From Zeugodacus cucurbitae (lineage: Eukaryota > Arthropoda > Insecta > Diptera > Tephritidae): a DNA stretch of 64,000 nucleotides. Location of the stretch: assembly GCF_028554725.1 (NCBI RefSeq), contig NC_071669.1, forward strand, positions 35,020,001 through 35,084,000, in the 5' to 3' direction. How positions within the stretch are numbered: position 1 is the first letter of the stretch; every line of letters starts with the position of its first letter. The position numbers and the translations under genes are program-made. The notes beneath the pieces are model-generated. The model did no database searches and was not told where the DNA came from. It saw nothing but the letters and a program-made list of their open reading frames with translations. This document shows positions 24,860-36,045 of the stretch, one piece after another.

Positions 24860-25866
24860 TATACTCTCGCAACAAAACTTCCTAAGATAGTATTTTAGTT
24901 TTGTTCACATAACGGTTTTTTGTAAGTCATAAAACTAAACCAGTTAGATATAGGGTCATATATATCAAAATGATCAGGTTGACGAGACGAGTTGAAATCT
25001 GGATGTCTTTCTGTCCGTCCGTCCGTGCAACGGATAACTTGAGTAAACATTGTTCATATCATGCAGGAGGGTTGCTAATGGGCGAAATCGGACCATTGCC
25101 ACACCCACAAAATGGCGAAAACCGAAAACCTATAAAGTGTCATAACTAAGCCATAAATAAAGCTATAAAAGTAAAATTTCAACAAAATTCGGTTTGTAGT
25201 ACTTTCGTGATACCCTGATGACAAGGAAAATCGGTTCACAACCACGATGACTTCCCATATAACTCAATTTTGAATTCACAAGGAACCGATGAAGATAGCG
25301 ATAATCTTACACAAATACTATATATCATCTGTGGCTTCAGTTATGGAAAAATTGTCGAAATCGGACTTTAACTTTTCAAGGCTCCTGATATCAAACATGA
25401 AGAACTCAGTGTTTAAGGATAATTTTTCACCGAAAATATCGTTAAATCTCTCAGATATTTGAATGCAATTCAGGGAATATTTTTTCTTCTAATAGTGTGT
25501 CTCTGTTCTAAAAGTTATGTAAATCGGGTCACAACTTCCCCTAGCTCCCATATACCTAATTATTGGATTTTCAAAAATACGATGGGCTTTATTCCGCATA
25601 TATCGGTTAATATGTGAAATGTCTTAACAAAATTAAGTAAGCACTATATAAGACTATACGATATAGTGTACCTTGGTAGTGAAAATGAGTGAAATCGGTT
25701 CAGGAATTACCTTAGCCCTCATCTACTACATATCATGATTTTCGTTCTATTCGACTTTATCCCGAATATATGGGTCAAATTGTGAGTTATCTTTATAAAA
25801 CTATATCAATAAATTGCGAGAGTATAAAATGTTCAGTTGCACCTGAACTTAGCTTTTCCTTACTTG
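24860..25866 (-). mobile_element. GAGAGTATA repeat, copy G (both ends present)
   Basis: The minus-strand copy runs from CAAGTAAGGAAAAGCTAAG (complement of 25848-25866) to the GTTTTGTTGCGAGAGTATA end at 24860. TTT lies immediately outside both ends, matching the AAA seen outside copy C. It is about 1007 bp, so about 300 bp of the middle is deleted relative to copy C. Confidence 0.8.
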
Positions 25867-25973
25867 TTTTTAATTAAATTAGTTTATATTTTTGGTATGT
25901 GCACAAGCTTCGGAGAATTCGGAAAATCAGTCTCAGCATCATTTCAAATAGTTTAAATTTCTAAGATAATAAA

Positions 25974-26545
25974 CGGGTGATCCAAATAGATGTACTTCTC
26001 TCAACCGCCTTTTTTACAGATCGTGCGTGAGACGTATCAAGCTGTAATGTTTGTTTTGTTCAGTATTGTTTGGCATTTCATAATTGTTCAACTATATTAC
26101 GAAAATTCACGTTCTGTATCTATTCGCAATACCATCACCCATCTTGAGACCCAGCATTCATTATTAATTAATATTCAACCAAATAGACCACGTCAAGCAC
26201 GCAAAGAAACGACTTGTCGTATTTTACGACCAGATCTTAAATCAAAAGCTTACAAAGCACAGCTTGAGCAAAAATTGAAGCCGACAACACACATTGCATC
26301 AATCAATTGATTTATTGAGAGAACACTTCGGTGAGCAGATAATTTCACATTCAAGCCGTTAGACATTTTCGATTTAGGCCTTGGAGCAAAACACCACGCG
26401 TGCCATGTCCACCGAAAATTGGACTCAACGGATATAATCTTTAGAAAATAAATGACAAAAAATTTTCTTTCGCATGACAATAAACATTCACCATTAAATT
26501 TGAATTTTCTGTATTTTTTCTTTCTTTAAAAAAGTAGGGAATGTC
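25974..26545 (+). mobile_element. mariner-like element of the GGGTGATCC-ended type, internally deleted
   Basis: The left terminus GGGTGATCCAAATAGATG at 25975 resembles the ends of mariner-like elements of the DD41D (rosa-type) group known from Ceratitis. An N-terminal transposase frame follows at 25990-26310. Sequence downstream (TTTGAATTTTCTG near 26500, then T-runs and AAAAAAGTAGGG at 26530-26540) resembles the 3' region of such elements. The matching right terminus is missing, so the element is truncated there. The rosa-group assignment is from memory. Confidence 0.6.
25990..26310 (+). pseudogene. mariner-like transposase, N-terminal fragment
   Basis: The transposase would cut and paste the element. 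This 106-codon frame carries the DNA-binding half: NIQPNRPRQARKE resembles the linker between the two helix-turn-helix motifs, and CRILRPDLKSKAYKAQLEQ followed by KLKPTTH is the conserved ILRKDLGLKAYKIQL-type block, followed in intact proteins by the DDE catalytic domain. The frame stops at 26310 and the catalytic region is largely absent; a relic (TFKPLDIF, GAKHHACHVHRK) continues to about 26430. The first 30 or so codons are terminal-repeat sequence rather than protein. Not functional. Confidence 0.65.
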
Positions 26546-29500
26546 GGAATAGAAGACTCTCTAGAATGACGAAAGAGAAAGACCAATTTTCAACATACGA
26601 GATCATCTCCTCTTTGATTTGAGCTTCGAAATGGTGCCCACCTGACCGAACTCTCATTGGGATGTGTACGAAATTTTTGCATTTCCGAGTCCGGGACACA
26701 AAACAATTGGATGCAATATAATAAACTAAATATATTAATTATCTAATCCTAAATTTCATAGTCCATATTACAAATAGAAACTAAATGTTACATCAGCATA
26801 ATAGCTTCTTTTTCTAATATCAAGAATCCTGAATATATGTACGTATATAGTACTCAACGGCCATCCCATGTGACGGCCTGTTTGTTTTTTAGGTTTTTTA
26901 GAATTTTTTCCTACGCCCAGTAAATAGATAAAGCTTTAAGTTTATTATCATTTATTAACATATCTTTCGACAGTACAAATATAAATTTTAATCTAAAACT
27001 AATAAAAAATTTGTGTAGGACATGAGTTACATCGTTCTAAATGCTCTCTCCTCGTAAAAATGGGCTAGCACTTCCACTTCACGTGGTGTTAGCGGCGTTT
27101 TAATCTGTAAGCACAAATGCATGGAATATACAAAACATTGGACTTTCGGTAGACATTTGAAAAAAATTGCAAATTTACGTTTTTTTTTAGTTTTTTGCTA
27201 TAAAAAATCGAAATTTTGAGAGTTTTTGATTGCTAAAAGAGCATTCCATGCGTTTACATGTGCTGAGTGAATCCTACAAATTTCATGTCATTCGATCAAG
27301 CTGTTTTTTGAGGTACTATGGAGGAAAGTTAGTTTTAGAAAATCGCGTTCAAAGTTTCTAGCTGCCAGCTAGGCATTTCGAACAACTCTTTCTTCCAATT
27401 TCTGTATCTGTAAAACGACTTCGAATTTTTAAAAATTACTTTAATACCGTATTCTAGACATTTATGATAACAAAATATGATTATTTGAGCCCACGATTTG
27501 GGACGACCACCATTAAGTGAGATGTAGAATATTATTCTCTACTTATACTCTGAGTCAGAAATGTTTCAAATCACTCAATCTCAACAAAAAATTGGAAATA
27601 TGTTATTAAATGTTTAAAATAGAAAGCGTTACACCTATACAACCAACGTATGCTCCATAATTAGAGATATGATATGATTTCACATAATTCCCGTTAATAT
27701 AAGCTCGCGACGCATCACAGCCACCCATCGGCAGAGGTCTCCACAAAAGTACTAAACGATATTTCGTTGTTGTTAATTTGTTTTGTAAATAAAATATTTA
27801 TTTACAATAGCGTTAATATGTACATATATGTATATGATGTTGGTGTTATGTGTGTAACACACTTATTAACATATTTTTTGTGCACCTTTTCAGCTTAAAT
27901 GAGGCGATTTGTTGACATTACTCGTTAAAGCGTTAAACTGTGCCACGTCCTGCCGCGGGTGGCAGCCAGGGGCTCAAAACGAGAGTCGAACAATAGCAAT
28001 CGAAGTGAATGCAGCACAGAATGCGGTGCGTACAAAAAGTGCAGGGCACATACGGCATATTGAGGCATGTGAATTGTAAGCATCGAAAGCAGCTGATACA
28101 AGCCATGGTTCAGCGGTTCGATTGTTGCCTCGTTGTCTGGTTGACTTCTCTGGCAGCTAATGCCAGCACGCACCACTTTATGATTGTTATTATTATTCCA
28201 CCGTTTTGTTTTTTTGTGTATTATATTTTTAGAAAAATAAAGACAGCGAACGAAGAGGGCTTTGTTGCCTACGTCTGTTAACAGTTCAGTTAATCCCTTT
28301 AAGCATTTTGCCTCTTGTGAACACGTTCCAGCACAAGTTTGAAAAGAGAGCAATAGATTTGGAAACAATCATCTTCCCAAACTCTTCAGTTTATGAAGTT
28401 TAAATTGTTTTGCTATCTGCCAACTATTGCTCCGTGAGTATTCTCTCGCTATTAATCAAAAGTGATTAGTATGGTTGTCATTCGTGCCACGCAGCAACTC
28501 TACAGCACACACATTTGTTTATTCTATGCAATATTTCTAAATCGAGTTGTAGAAAGAAGATACACCATAGCACTTTGGTTGTATTCAATCTCATTAATAA
28601 ATATCTGTATTCATAAGGTTTTCAATGTCACATTATATGAAGAGGCATTAGGTTTCAGATAATTAGTCTATGACATCTGAATGACATTTTATTTTGAAGC
28701 AAGCTACGAGCTGGTCACACCATAGATCACATACATGGTGATTACTCTTACTATCTGTATTGAAAAAACTATAAGAAAAAAATAAAGAACGTACCTGCGT
28801 ACTAACTTGTGCCCAAGCTATAAGCTTGACCAGTGACTACCAGTCGCACGGTATTCGAATCGGTTCATCTTCTTCAATACCAGCGAAAGCACGGACGTCT
28901 ATGCTGTATGCATAAAGTAACAACTGAAAGCGCTCAGCTTCATTGGCGGCTAATCAGTCAGTGAGATGTTAGTTTTCACCTCAACCACTGGTTTCATTGT
29001 AATTCCGCACTTTCGTAGGTATTCATGCTTCTCACTTATTTTTCTTGGCATTCAAATATTATTGTTGTGTATGCTGAGTTGTGATTGTAAGTAGAAGTAG
29101 TGCGTAGTATTTATTATTTTCATTACACTTTTTATACCTACATACATACATATTATGTAGATAGAACAAAAATATGTTTGCTTACAAACGTCAAAAACAC
29201 TATTTACCCAATTATTCGGTGCCGATTTATTTGCATAGTTGATTAGCAGCACCGAAAGACTGCTACGTCTCACAAAGTCTACCTTGCATAGATACGTTAA
29301 GGGCAATAAATCGCTGTCGAGTGATTCATTCCAGAACATCCAGGTCTTCAAATGGCATGAGTCAGTTTTTTGAAAATATTATGCGAAGAATGATAGATGT
29401 GAACCCATAGCTATTTATTGCTGAAATTAATTACATTATTCATAATAATGAAAGACTCCATTGATTTAGCCACCGCTGCTGAAATGGTAAGATACTTTTC

Positions 29501-29689
29501 AGTATATAAAAACGAATATGAACCCTAGAAATGTGGGAAAAACAGTAAGAAAATTTGAATCTTTCAAAAATACCGCAATTTTTGCAGACACATATTTTCC
29601 ACTAAAAGTACAGCTAATTCGGTACCCCTCGTTTATTTTCTACTGTCACTCTTTTACTCTAAGCTCATCGTCGCGTCCTCGATGAATAG
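26546..29689. other. Unassigned non-coding DNA
   Basis: No transposon end or domain recognised. The longest open frame, 28368-27925 on the minus strand (147 codons), and an overlapping 90-codon plus frame at 28009-28281 show no motif. I do not call them genes. Confidence 0.4.
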
Positions 29690-29940
29690 TATATTTGAAG
29701 AGATATTCTCAGGAGAATCCGTTCTTCCTGTCTGTCTTCCGTTGAGAATCGTTTATTTTTCGCACTTTTTCTCCTCAACTGTTAGACGCTTGCCCATACT
29801 TTGGTATCTGTCCAATACTGTCTTGCGTCCAATGGCCATTATAGCTGATGGGATGATGCTGCCTATGATCCCGGTCACTCTGTATTATACCGTGCGAAAT
29901 CCGGAGACGCTCGCAATGGCACTGAGCTGAATTCCCGATT
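29690..29940 (-). pseudogene. Possible R1/LOA-type ORF2 C-terminal fragment
   Basis: Minus-strand translation reads SAIASVSGFRTV, a stop, then TGIIGSIIPSAIMAIGRKT, KRLTVEEKKCEK, a stop, then NGRQTGRTDSPE. The order resembles the region after the RT domain of R1/LOA-type ORF2, where an S-x-FRTVS block precedes a hydrophobic AG-x-PI block, a basic charged helix and a WQ-x-xWD block. Similarity is weak and interrupted by stops, so this is tentative. Confidence 0.3.
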
Positions 29941-31574
29941 TCACTTTCCTGACATGTTTTATGTTTTATGCATCAGTATATATTGCCTCATCTTGCCAGT
30001 AGATAGCGACTGTGCTGACCATTGTCTTTGGCTTTCAGGTGCCGATTTCTCACAAACTGCGTCTAACCGTCTATATTAACGTTATGTATTAAATCTTCTT
30101 CCTGCACCGTTTTGGTTCATTTTTCATGCAAATTATCAACCGAAAATATAATGATTTATACCACCTTTGAAAGACGCAATACCCTTTTATAGAGTACACC
30201 TAACACTGGAAAGTTCATGTCTCAATCAACATTGATCGAAATAAAGTTGGGTCGACAGATTTATTAATAATCGAGATTACAGATTTTAGCAAACATGGTA
30301 AGAAAGGAGATATTCTACCTTTAGGACATATAAACGGCACCAAATAACTACTTTCCCAACTACTGGTTTTCTGCCGATTGCTCCCAATTAAAAACTTAGA
30401 CGACTCCAAAAAAGTACTTTACGGCATGTGCAAGAATATCTAATGGTCGATTCTGACTGATTTAAGCATTCCTTATATATTTATTTCTTTTACGGTTTTG
30501 AATTTTATTTCTTACGTTGTTAGAGCTTACCGATAATAGCGCATATGGCAATTTCCCCAGATTTGACAAATGACTTCATCTGGAAAACGAAAGAAAACTT
30601 AATCACTCAGATTTCCTATTCAACCCAAATAAAATTTAAATAAATAATTCAAGGTCAAAAGTAGGAAAACGCAAGGGTTCAACTAAAAGCTGAATGCAAG
30701 CATACTAATCTACGAACACTTAACAGAAGTACGAGAATGCCAGAGCGAATGTTTGCTTGTACAGTTGATTAAGTGACTGACGGTTGTGTCCGTCCTCCTG
30801 CCTCGTCACTGTCCCCAATGCTTTCGCAGTTGTCAAATGCTAAGTTGATGTCACCGGTGCAGCGAAGCACTTTTATCAAATAATGCGAAAATATATGCAA
30901 ATACATGCAGATCCGCTTTCGCTGCGCTACTTTTTAACATTATCGTATTTTTCGGCGATGAATTGTCAAAATCCTAAAGCCGGAAAAAACATGCATTTCT
31001 CTAAGACATACATTGGCAAACCAGAGCAAGGATATTCAAATAATGCAAATAATAAATGCGTAAATCTTTTAAAAATGTGTACTTTTCCGTCTGAAAAGTT
31101 TGGCAGGTGCGCCTTCAATCAATGCTGATGTTCTTGGCGAAATCGGCACGCACACATGCACATCTCAACTCTTTCGATTGTTCTGCAATGTGACAATAGC
31201 AATCCCTTTGTGTCTTGATTGGGTTGAATTTCTTAAAAGTACTTGGATTTATGCTAAGCTATATAATAAATCAAAAAACTTCGACTTTCCCATGAACAAT
31301 GGTTTCAAAATACATATATGGTAGGTATGTATATATACATATATGCATTTATATTCTGTACATGACGACATTTAAACTTGTTTTAGCTGTGAAATTAAAA
31401 GAATACTATAAAGCAAATATTTGAAGAAAACGTAATTGAAAGGATTAAGGATATGTGTGTGATTAGCATCGATCCTTAGTAGAAACTCTGCCAGAATCTA
31501 GGCGCAATCGTCATTGTAACATGTTGTTTATTTTAATTTATTTTATTAATTTAACGAACATTTTAATGTCTAAG
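29941..31574. other. Unassigned non-coding DNA
   Basis: No recognised motif. Open frames are at most 81 codons. Confidence 0.4.
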
Positions 31575-31577
31575 ATT

Positions 31578-31985
31578 TACGAAGGTTTGCCAAGGTACTG
31601 GAAATTGTCCAATCGGACCGTCATGCAAGCATTGTTTTGATTGCCAAGGAACTAAACCTTGCACAAAAAACTATTTGGAACCATTGGGTACAAAATGAAC
31701 ACTGTATGTATGGGACTGATTTCGATAAATATCTACCGAGCAGGTCAAATCGAGGATTGTTTTTGCCATATAATAGGTGGGATTAGCAGGAAATCATCTT
31801 TTATGAACTGCTCTGCTACTGTCAAAATCTTTATTCGGATTTGTACTATCCACAATTGAACCATCTGTAGAAAACAATCAGTCAGAAGCTGTAAGAAAAT
31901 AGGACAACGTCAGATCACACACTTCTATAGTGACTTAATAGAATCTCCGAGAGTTAAATCTAATCATTCCAACTATGATAAATAA
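31578..31985 (+). pseudogene. mariner-like transposase remnant, internally deleted
   Basis: Plus-strand reading gives DRHASIVLIAKELNLAQKT followed by IWNHW, the helix-turn-helix DRHATIREIA-ELNI-KKTVWNH block of mariner transposases. It then jumps to WD, a stop, QEIIFYELL (the WD-x-x-G-V-I-YYELL block), SDLYYPQLNHL (the D-x-YCQQL block) and, in another frame, DNVRSHTSIVT (the HDNARPHTS block carrying the second catalytic aspartate). The segment holding the first catalytic aspartate is deleted, and stops and frameshifts occur throughout. No terminal repeats were identified. Confidence 0.65.
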
Positions 31986-32050
31986 ACACTTTAATGTAAT
32001 ACAAAAATTATAGATTTTTTAATAAGATATTTTTTTAGTATATATGTATA

Positions 32051-32485
32051 CTAGCTCTTACCCGCGACTTCGTCCGGAACATGATAGACCAAAACTCCCA
32101 GCAAAAACCATAAAAAAATCACTAACTCAATTCAATTTTCTGCCTACTTTCTACCATCTAAGTGCGATGACGTGATCATTTTGATCTTCTTACCGTTTTT
32201 AGGTAACCATCAATTACCTTACTAAATTTCATCAAAATCCGTTCAGCCGTTTAGACGTGAAAGAGCAAAAATCCCAACAAACACGACTAAAAATCACTAA
32301 CTCAATTTAGTTATCTACCTACTGCCTACCCCCTAAGAACGATGGCGTGATTATTTATAGCCTATGACCATTTCTATGTTATCATCTATCACCATACCAA
32401 ATTTCATCAAAATCCGTTCAGCCGTTTAGGCGTGAAAGAGTAACAGACAGACAGAGTTACTTTCGCATTTATAATATTAATATGG
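32051..32485 (+). repeat. CCCGCG-ACTTCG repeat (non-LTR/SINE-type 3' region), internally duplicated
   Basis: Starts CTAGCTCTTACCCGCGACTT, continues CGTCCG, and ends TTACTTTCGCATTTATAATA then TTAATATGG. Both ends match a repeat widespread in insects and associated with RTE-type 3' ends or their SINEs. The unit carrying CACTAACTCAATT and AAATCCGTTCAGCCGTTTAG occurs twice (about 32090-32265 and 32275-32450), so the body is a two-unit tandem. Assignment is from memory. Confidence 0.65.
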
Positions 32486-33948
32486 ATTCACTTATGTAGG
32501 CTAAAGTCCCCCAAAATGCCTTAGCCCTCTTTTACATACAATTGGTAACAATATGTCGTCTATGACATCTATCATGATCTATGATAAATAATGATTTTAA
32601 CCCTTTTGTGTTTAGCTTAATACCTTACATATCGGTTTGTGTGTTCACAATTTTGTTAAATCTTCTCACACCTCTCATATGGAACGGTATGGTATCAAAA
32701 GCACTGTTATTTCAACTTGATATTGTGATTGACCAGGATATTGAAGATTGAGATTATATTGTTTTTTAGGGTAAATTAACGGAAAGCTATAACTTACAAG
32801 GTTATTATAATGAGCAAAATGCATTGTCATATGACACAAAGACACAAGCTTTGGCTTACAATGAATAAGTTGTTAATAACCAATTTTTGATAAAGAGGTT
32901 ATGTGACTAAGAGAACTTAGAATTATAATTATTTTTTCAATAACTTTAATTACCAATTGTCCTTGAAATAATATCACAAAGTAACCGACAAGTTCACTAC
33001 ATTACCAACTTGTTAGGATTGTTTAAAATTCCCGTCTTATTTTATTGAGAGTACTACAAAAAAAATGTACACACTTAAATACACTATGCCATCGGCAACA
33101 GCCATGAAACCTTCCAAGTGTCGGCTTGGAGTGGCGTCAATTAGCTGGGATTATTTGATTACAATGCTAATTGCCACAAGTTTTACATAACCACAGTCAA
33201 GTGCGCTTCGTCGAGCATTATACTTGTCGTACACCGTAAACGCTTCCAGTCTGTAGTAGTCTGTGATCTTTAGCCAATAATTTCTTCGTGCCTATCTGTA
33301 AACTCCTTATTGGAGGTAGAGGTGAAACCTACACAATAATATGTTATCAGCACAGCCTCGCCTTCGCTGCATCTAATTACACACCCACGCAATATAAAAT
33401 TTACATGTAAACATTTCCCAACGGCTTAGCGAAAGTTACTTCCGTTAATTTTTTCAGCATTATTTTTTTATAAGCGCAGAGGAGTATACTTGCTAATGCT
33501 ACCCCTTCAACACAGGTGGATACTGAAATGTGCCTGCGCCGCTAAGGTACAAAGTTGAAAGTATAATCAACACGTCTCATATCACTGCAATTACAACGGA
33601 ACCTTTTAAATATTAACTGGGATATTAAAGCGGCAAAAACTTTTGTGGCGACCAGATAAGCGTAAGGAATTTTAAACCCAACTCTACCGCCGCGAATTAT
33701 ACTATAAGCAATTAATGAACGCGTAAAACTGAACGTGAAAACTGAACGAACAAGAAATTATAGGGACCGCTTTACAGCAACAATAATTTGGAAATATGCT
33801 TTACAATTTTTCGGGGGTTCTCCACTGATGCCACTATTCAAATCGTTGACCGATATTATAGTTTGGTGGACTCGTTTCGAAAAAGTCGCTTCCAAGATTT
33901 TAGATCTTGAAATGGAAGATATTAGGAGTCGGGAGAAATCCGGCTACA
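32486..33948. other. Unassigned non-coding DNA
   Basis: No recognised element. An 87-codon plus frame at 33735-33998 runs into copy H of the GAGAGTATA repeat and its end is therefore repeat-derived; it shows no domain. Confidence 0.4.
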
Positions 33949-34475
33949 TCGCTCAACCGAGCATTTTATACTCTCGCAAATTATTGATATTGAGATAACA
34001 CACAATTTGACCCATATATTCGGCATAAAGGCACTGAGTTCTTCATATTCGATATCCGGGTCCTTGAAAAGTTATAGTCCGATTTTGACAATTTTTTCAC
34101 AAGTGATGCCATACCTCAAACACATTATTACTATAAAGCTTTATTCCGATATATTCATTGGTTCCTAACGTATATATTATAAAGTGAAGGAATCAGATGT
34201 TTCTTATGCTTTCCGTTAGTGAGTTAACGCACTTTTTATACTCTCGCAACAAAAACTGATAAGAGAGTATTTTAGTTTTATTCACATAACGGTTGTTTGT
34301 ATCACCCAGAAATAAAAGAGTTAAATATGGGGTTACGATTACGCCCCAATGCAATACCAACCTCTTCAGGGTGCCAAAGCATGTGTGTACAAAATTTCAT
34401 AAAGATATCTGAATTTATACTCAAGTTATCGCTTGCACAGACAGAGTTATTTCAAATCGGTTAATTTATATATAC
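33949..34475. repeat. GAGAGTATA repeat, copy H (rearranged, nested pieces)
   Basis: A plus-strand 5' piece starts AACCGAGCATTTTATACTCTCGC and runs to GTTAGTGAGTTAACGCAC near 34229. There a minus-strand 3' end, TATACTCTCGCAACAAA, begins abruptly (34238) and continues to about 34330. A plus-strand piece with TTTATACTCAAGTTATCGCT follows to about 34460. The order indicates insertion of one copy into another, with later deletions. Confidence 0.65.
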
Positions 34476-34721
34476 ATATATGTATAACCCCATACGATGA
34501 CGACCATATGTATTTTGCTTTTTGCTAACATAAAATGAGAAAACAGGAACGAAAGAGCGGTGTAAAAACTCCTGAAATAGGCACATGGCTTCCACGGTGT
34601 ACGTGATATAATGGAAACTACCGAAATAAAGCTACTGAAGTCATTCCTCATTTGTCCAATAAATGTTCAAGTCAAATTAAAAAGAAAGTACAATCATAGT
34701 ATTCGTCCATGGCAACACATA

Positions 34722-36045
34722 CAGTGACACATATTCGTTTAAACGCTGCCTTAATTTTTTATTTTTCTTTAATGAATGACTTTCTAAAAACAAATTCCAA
34801 GTCATATTACTTGCTAAGATAACAAGAGTTAGTATTTAATCCAAAAACATGTTTTCATTGTTATTGTTATAATTATTACAACATTGTTTAATATACATAT
34901 TCGTTTAAACGCACCAACTTAATATTGAAATGCTAATATTTATTAAGTTTTTAATAATTAATTGATCTTCCATTTTTATTAATAACTTCAAAAATACGAT
35001 GCGGCATCGAGATAACTAAATGTTTCAGTTTTGTATGATCAAAATCTTCCCTAGTTTCTTTACTTTCCAACTTGAGCTTTAATACAGTCCAATAAAGGTG
35101 TACATGGACTTTTGCCCATAGATTTGGCGCAATATTTTCCTCCAAATGTTCTCCATTGAATTCAAATCAGGACTGCACGCTGGGCACTTTATAAGTGCGA
35201 TATTGTGCTCCTCAAATCTCCTTAGAAACGTGAAAGCAGCGTTATCCTGTTGAAAAATTGTATCTTCATCCAAAAATTAAATGAGAGCATGGTCCAACAT
35301 TTCGGTGTATATTTTGAGTCCATTTTCGGCGGCACAAAGCATAATCTGCTTTACCTCTCTATTAAAATGCCTCCCAACTGTAAGAGTCTGGACCTTATAA
35401 TTTAATATTTTCTCATAGGAAACACAACATCATCCCTCTCAGTTGTCCATTGCATGGGTGAAGTCTAAGTGCACTTGTTTGTGATGAGGCTTGCATACTG
35501 GTTTCTTCCATTTTAACTAATTTGTGTTATGTAAAATGTGAGCCATATGCCTGGTTGTCACTGGAAGATCCAAATTCTCTTTTATTTTTTGTGAAGTTCA
35601 AAAATATTTTAGTGGTTTGATTTTTAATTGGATTTTTCACACCATAATTTTTACATCTTTTTAAAAAATGGCTCACGACGGCTTCTGATCTTTCAATTTT
35701 GGGATCGATCTCCCGATTCCAATAACCTTCCTTATGGCAAATATTGATTTGAGATTTTTTGAGTCACTGAGGTGTTTTCCCTCTTGAATCGATAAAGTCT
35801 TAAAAATATATATAATTATAAAACTAGTTTACTCTTTAATTAACCTAAAGATACCAATAAAAAAAAAATTTTCATCTTCTTTGCCAAGGTACGTCAAAAC
35901 AAATATGTATATCTTTTTTATCATTTTATTAAACAGAGTTGACATAATTATAACTACAACAACGAAAACATGCTTTTGTACTAAAAACAAATTCCAAGTC
36001 ATATTACTTGCTAAGCTAACGGGAATTAGTATTTAGTACAAAAAC
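34722..36045 (-). mobile_element. Tc1-like DNA transposon with IR/DR-like ends, rearranged
   Basis: The left end starts CAGTGAC after a TA. The 18-bp ACATATTCGTTTAAACGC occurs twice in direct orientation (34729-34746 and 34895-34912), like the paired transposase-binding repeats of IR/DR Tc1 elements. An inverted repeat of 46 bp (34848-34893 against 35927-35972, about 85 percent by eye) brackets a broken transposase. Outside it, a 65-bp block occurs on both sides in direct rather than inverted orientation (34784-34848 and 35981-36045). The outer right terminus is absent. Confidence 0.7.
34951..35800 (-). pseudogene. Tc1-like transposase, broken
   Basis: A DDE transposase of the Tc1 group. Minus-strand frames show FQQDNAAF (second catalytic Asp), CPACSPDLNSMENIW (catalytic Glu in MEN) and, after a frameshift near 35100, LVISMPHRIFEVINKNG at the C-terminus, the usual SMPxR-x-VI-x-G ending. 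The spacing from the Asp of QDN to the Glu is 30 residues instead of the usual 34, so about four codons are missing in the stretch that normally holds the HTS motif. Upstream, to about 35800, only stop-ridden traces of the DNA-binding part remain. Not functional. Confidence 0.75.

Noticed and set aside
27925..28368. 147-codon minus-strand frame
   Set aside because: Low-complexity parts and no recognisable motif. A plus-strand frame of 90 codons overlaps it, so there is no reason to prefer either.
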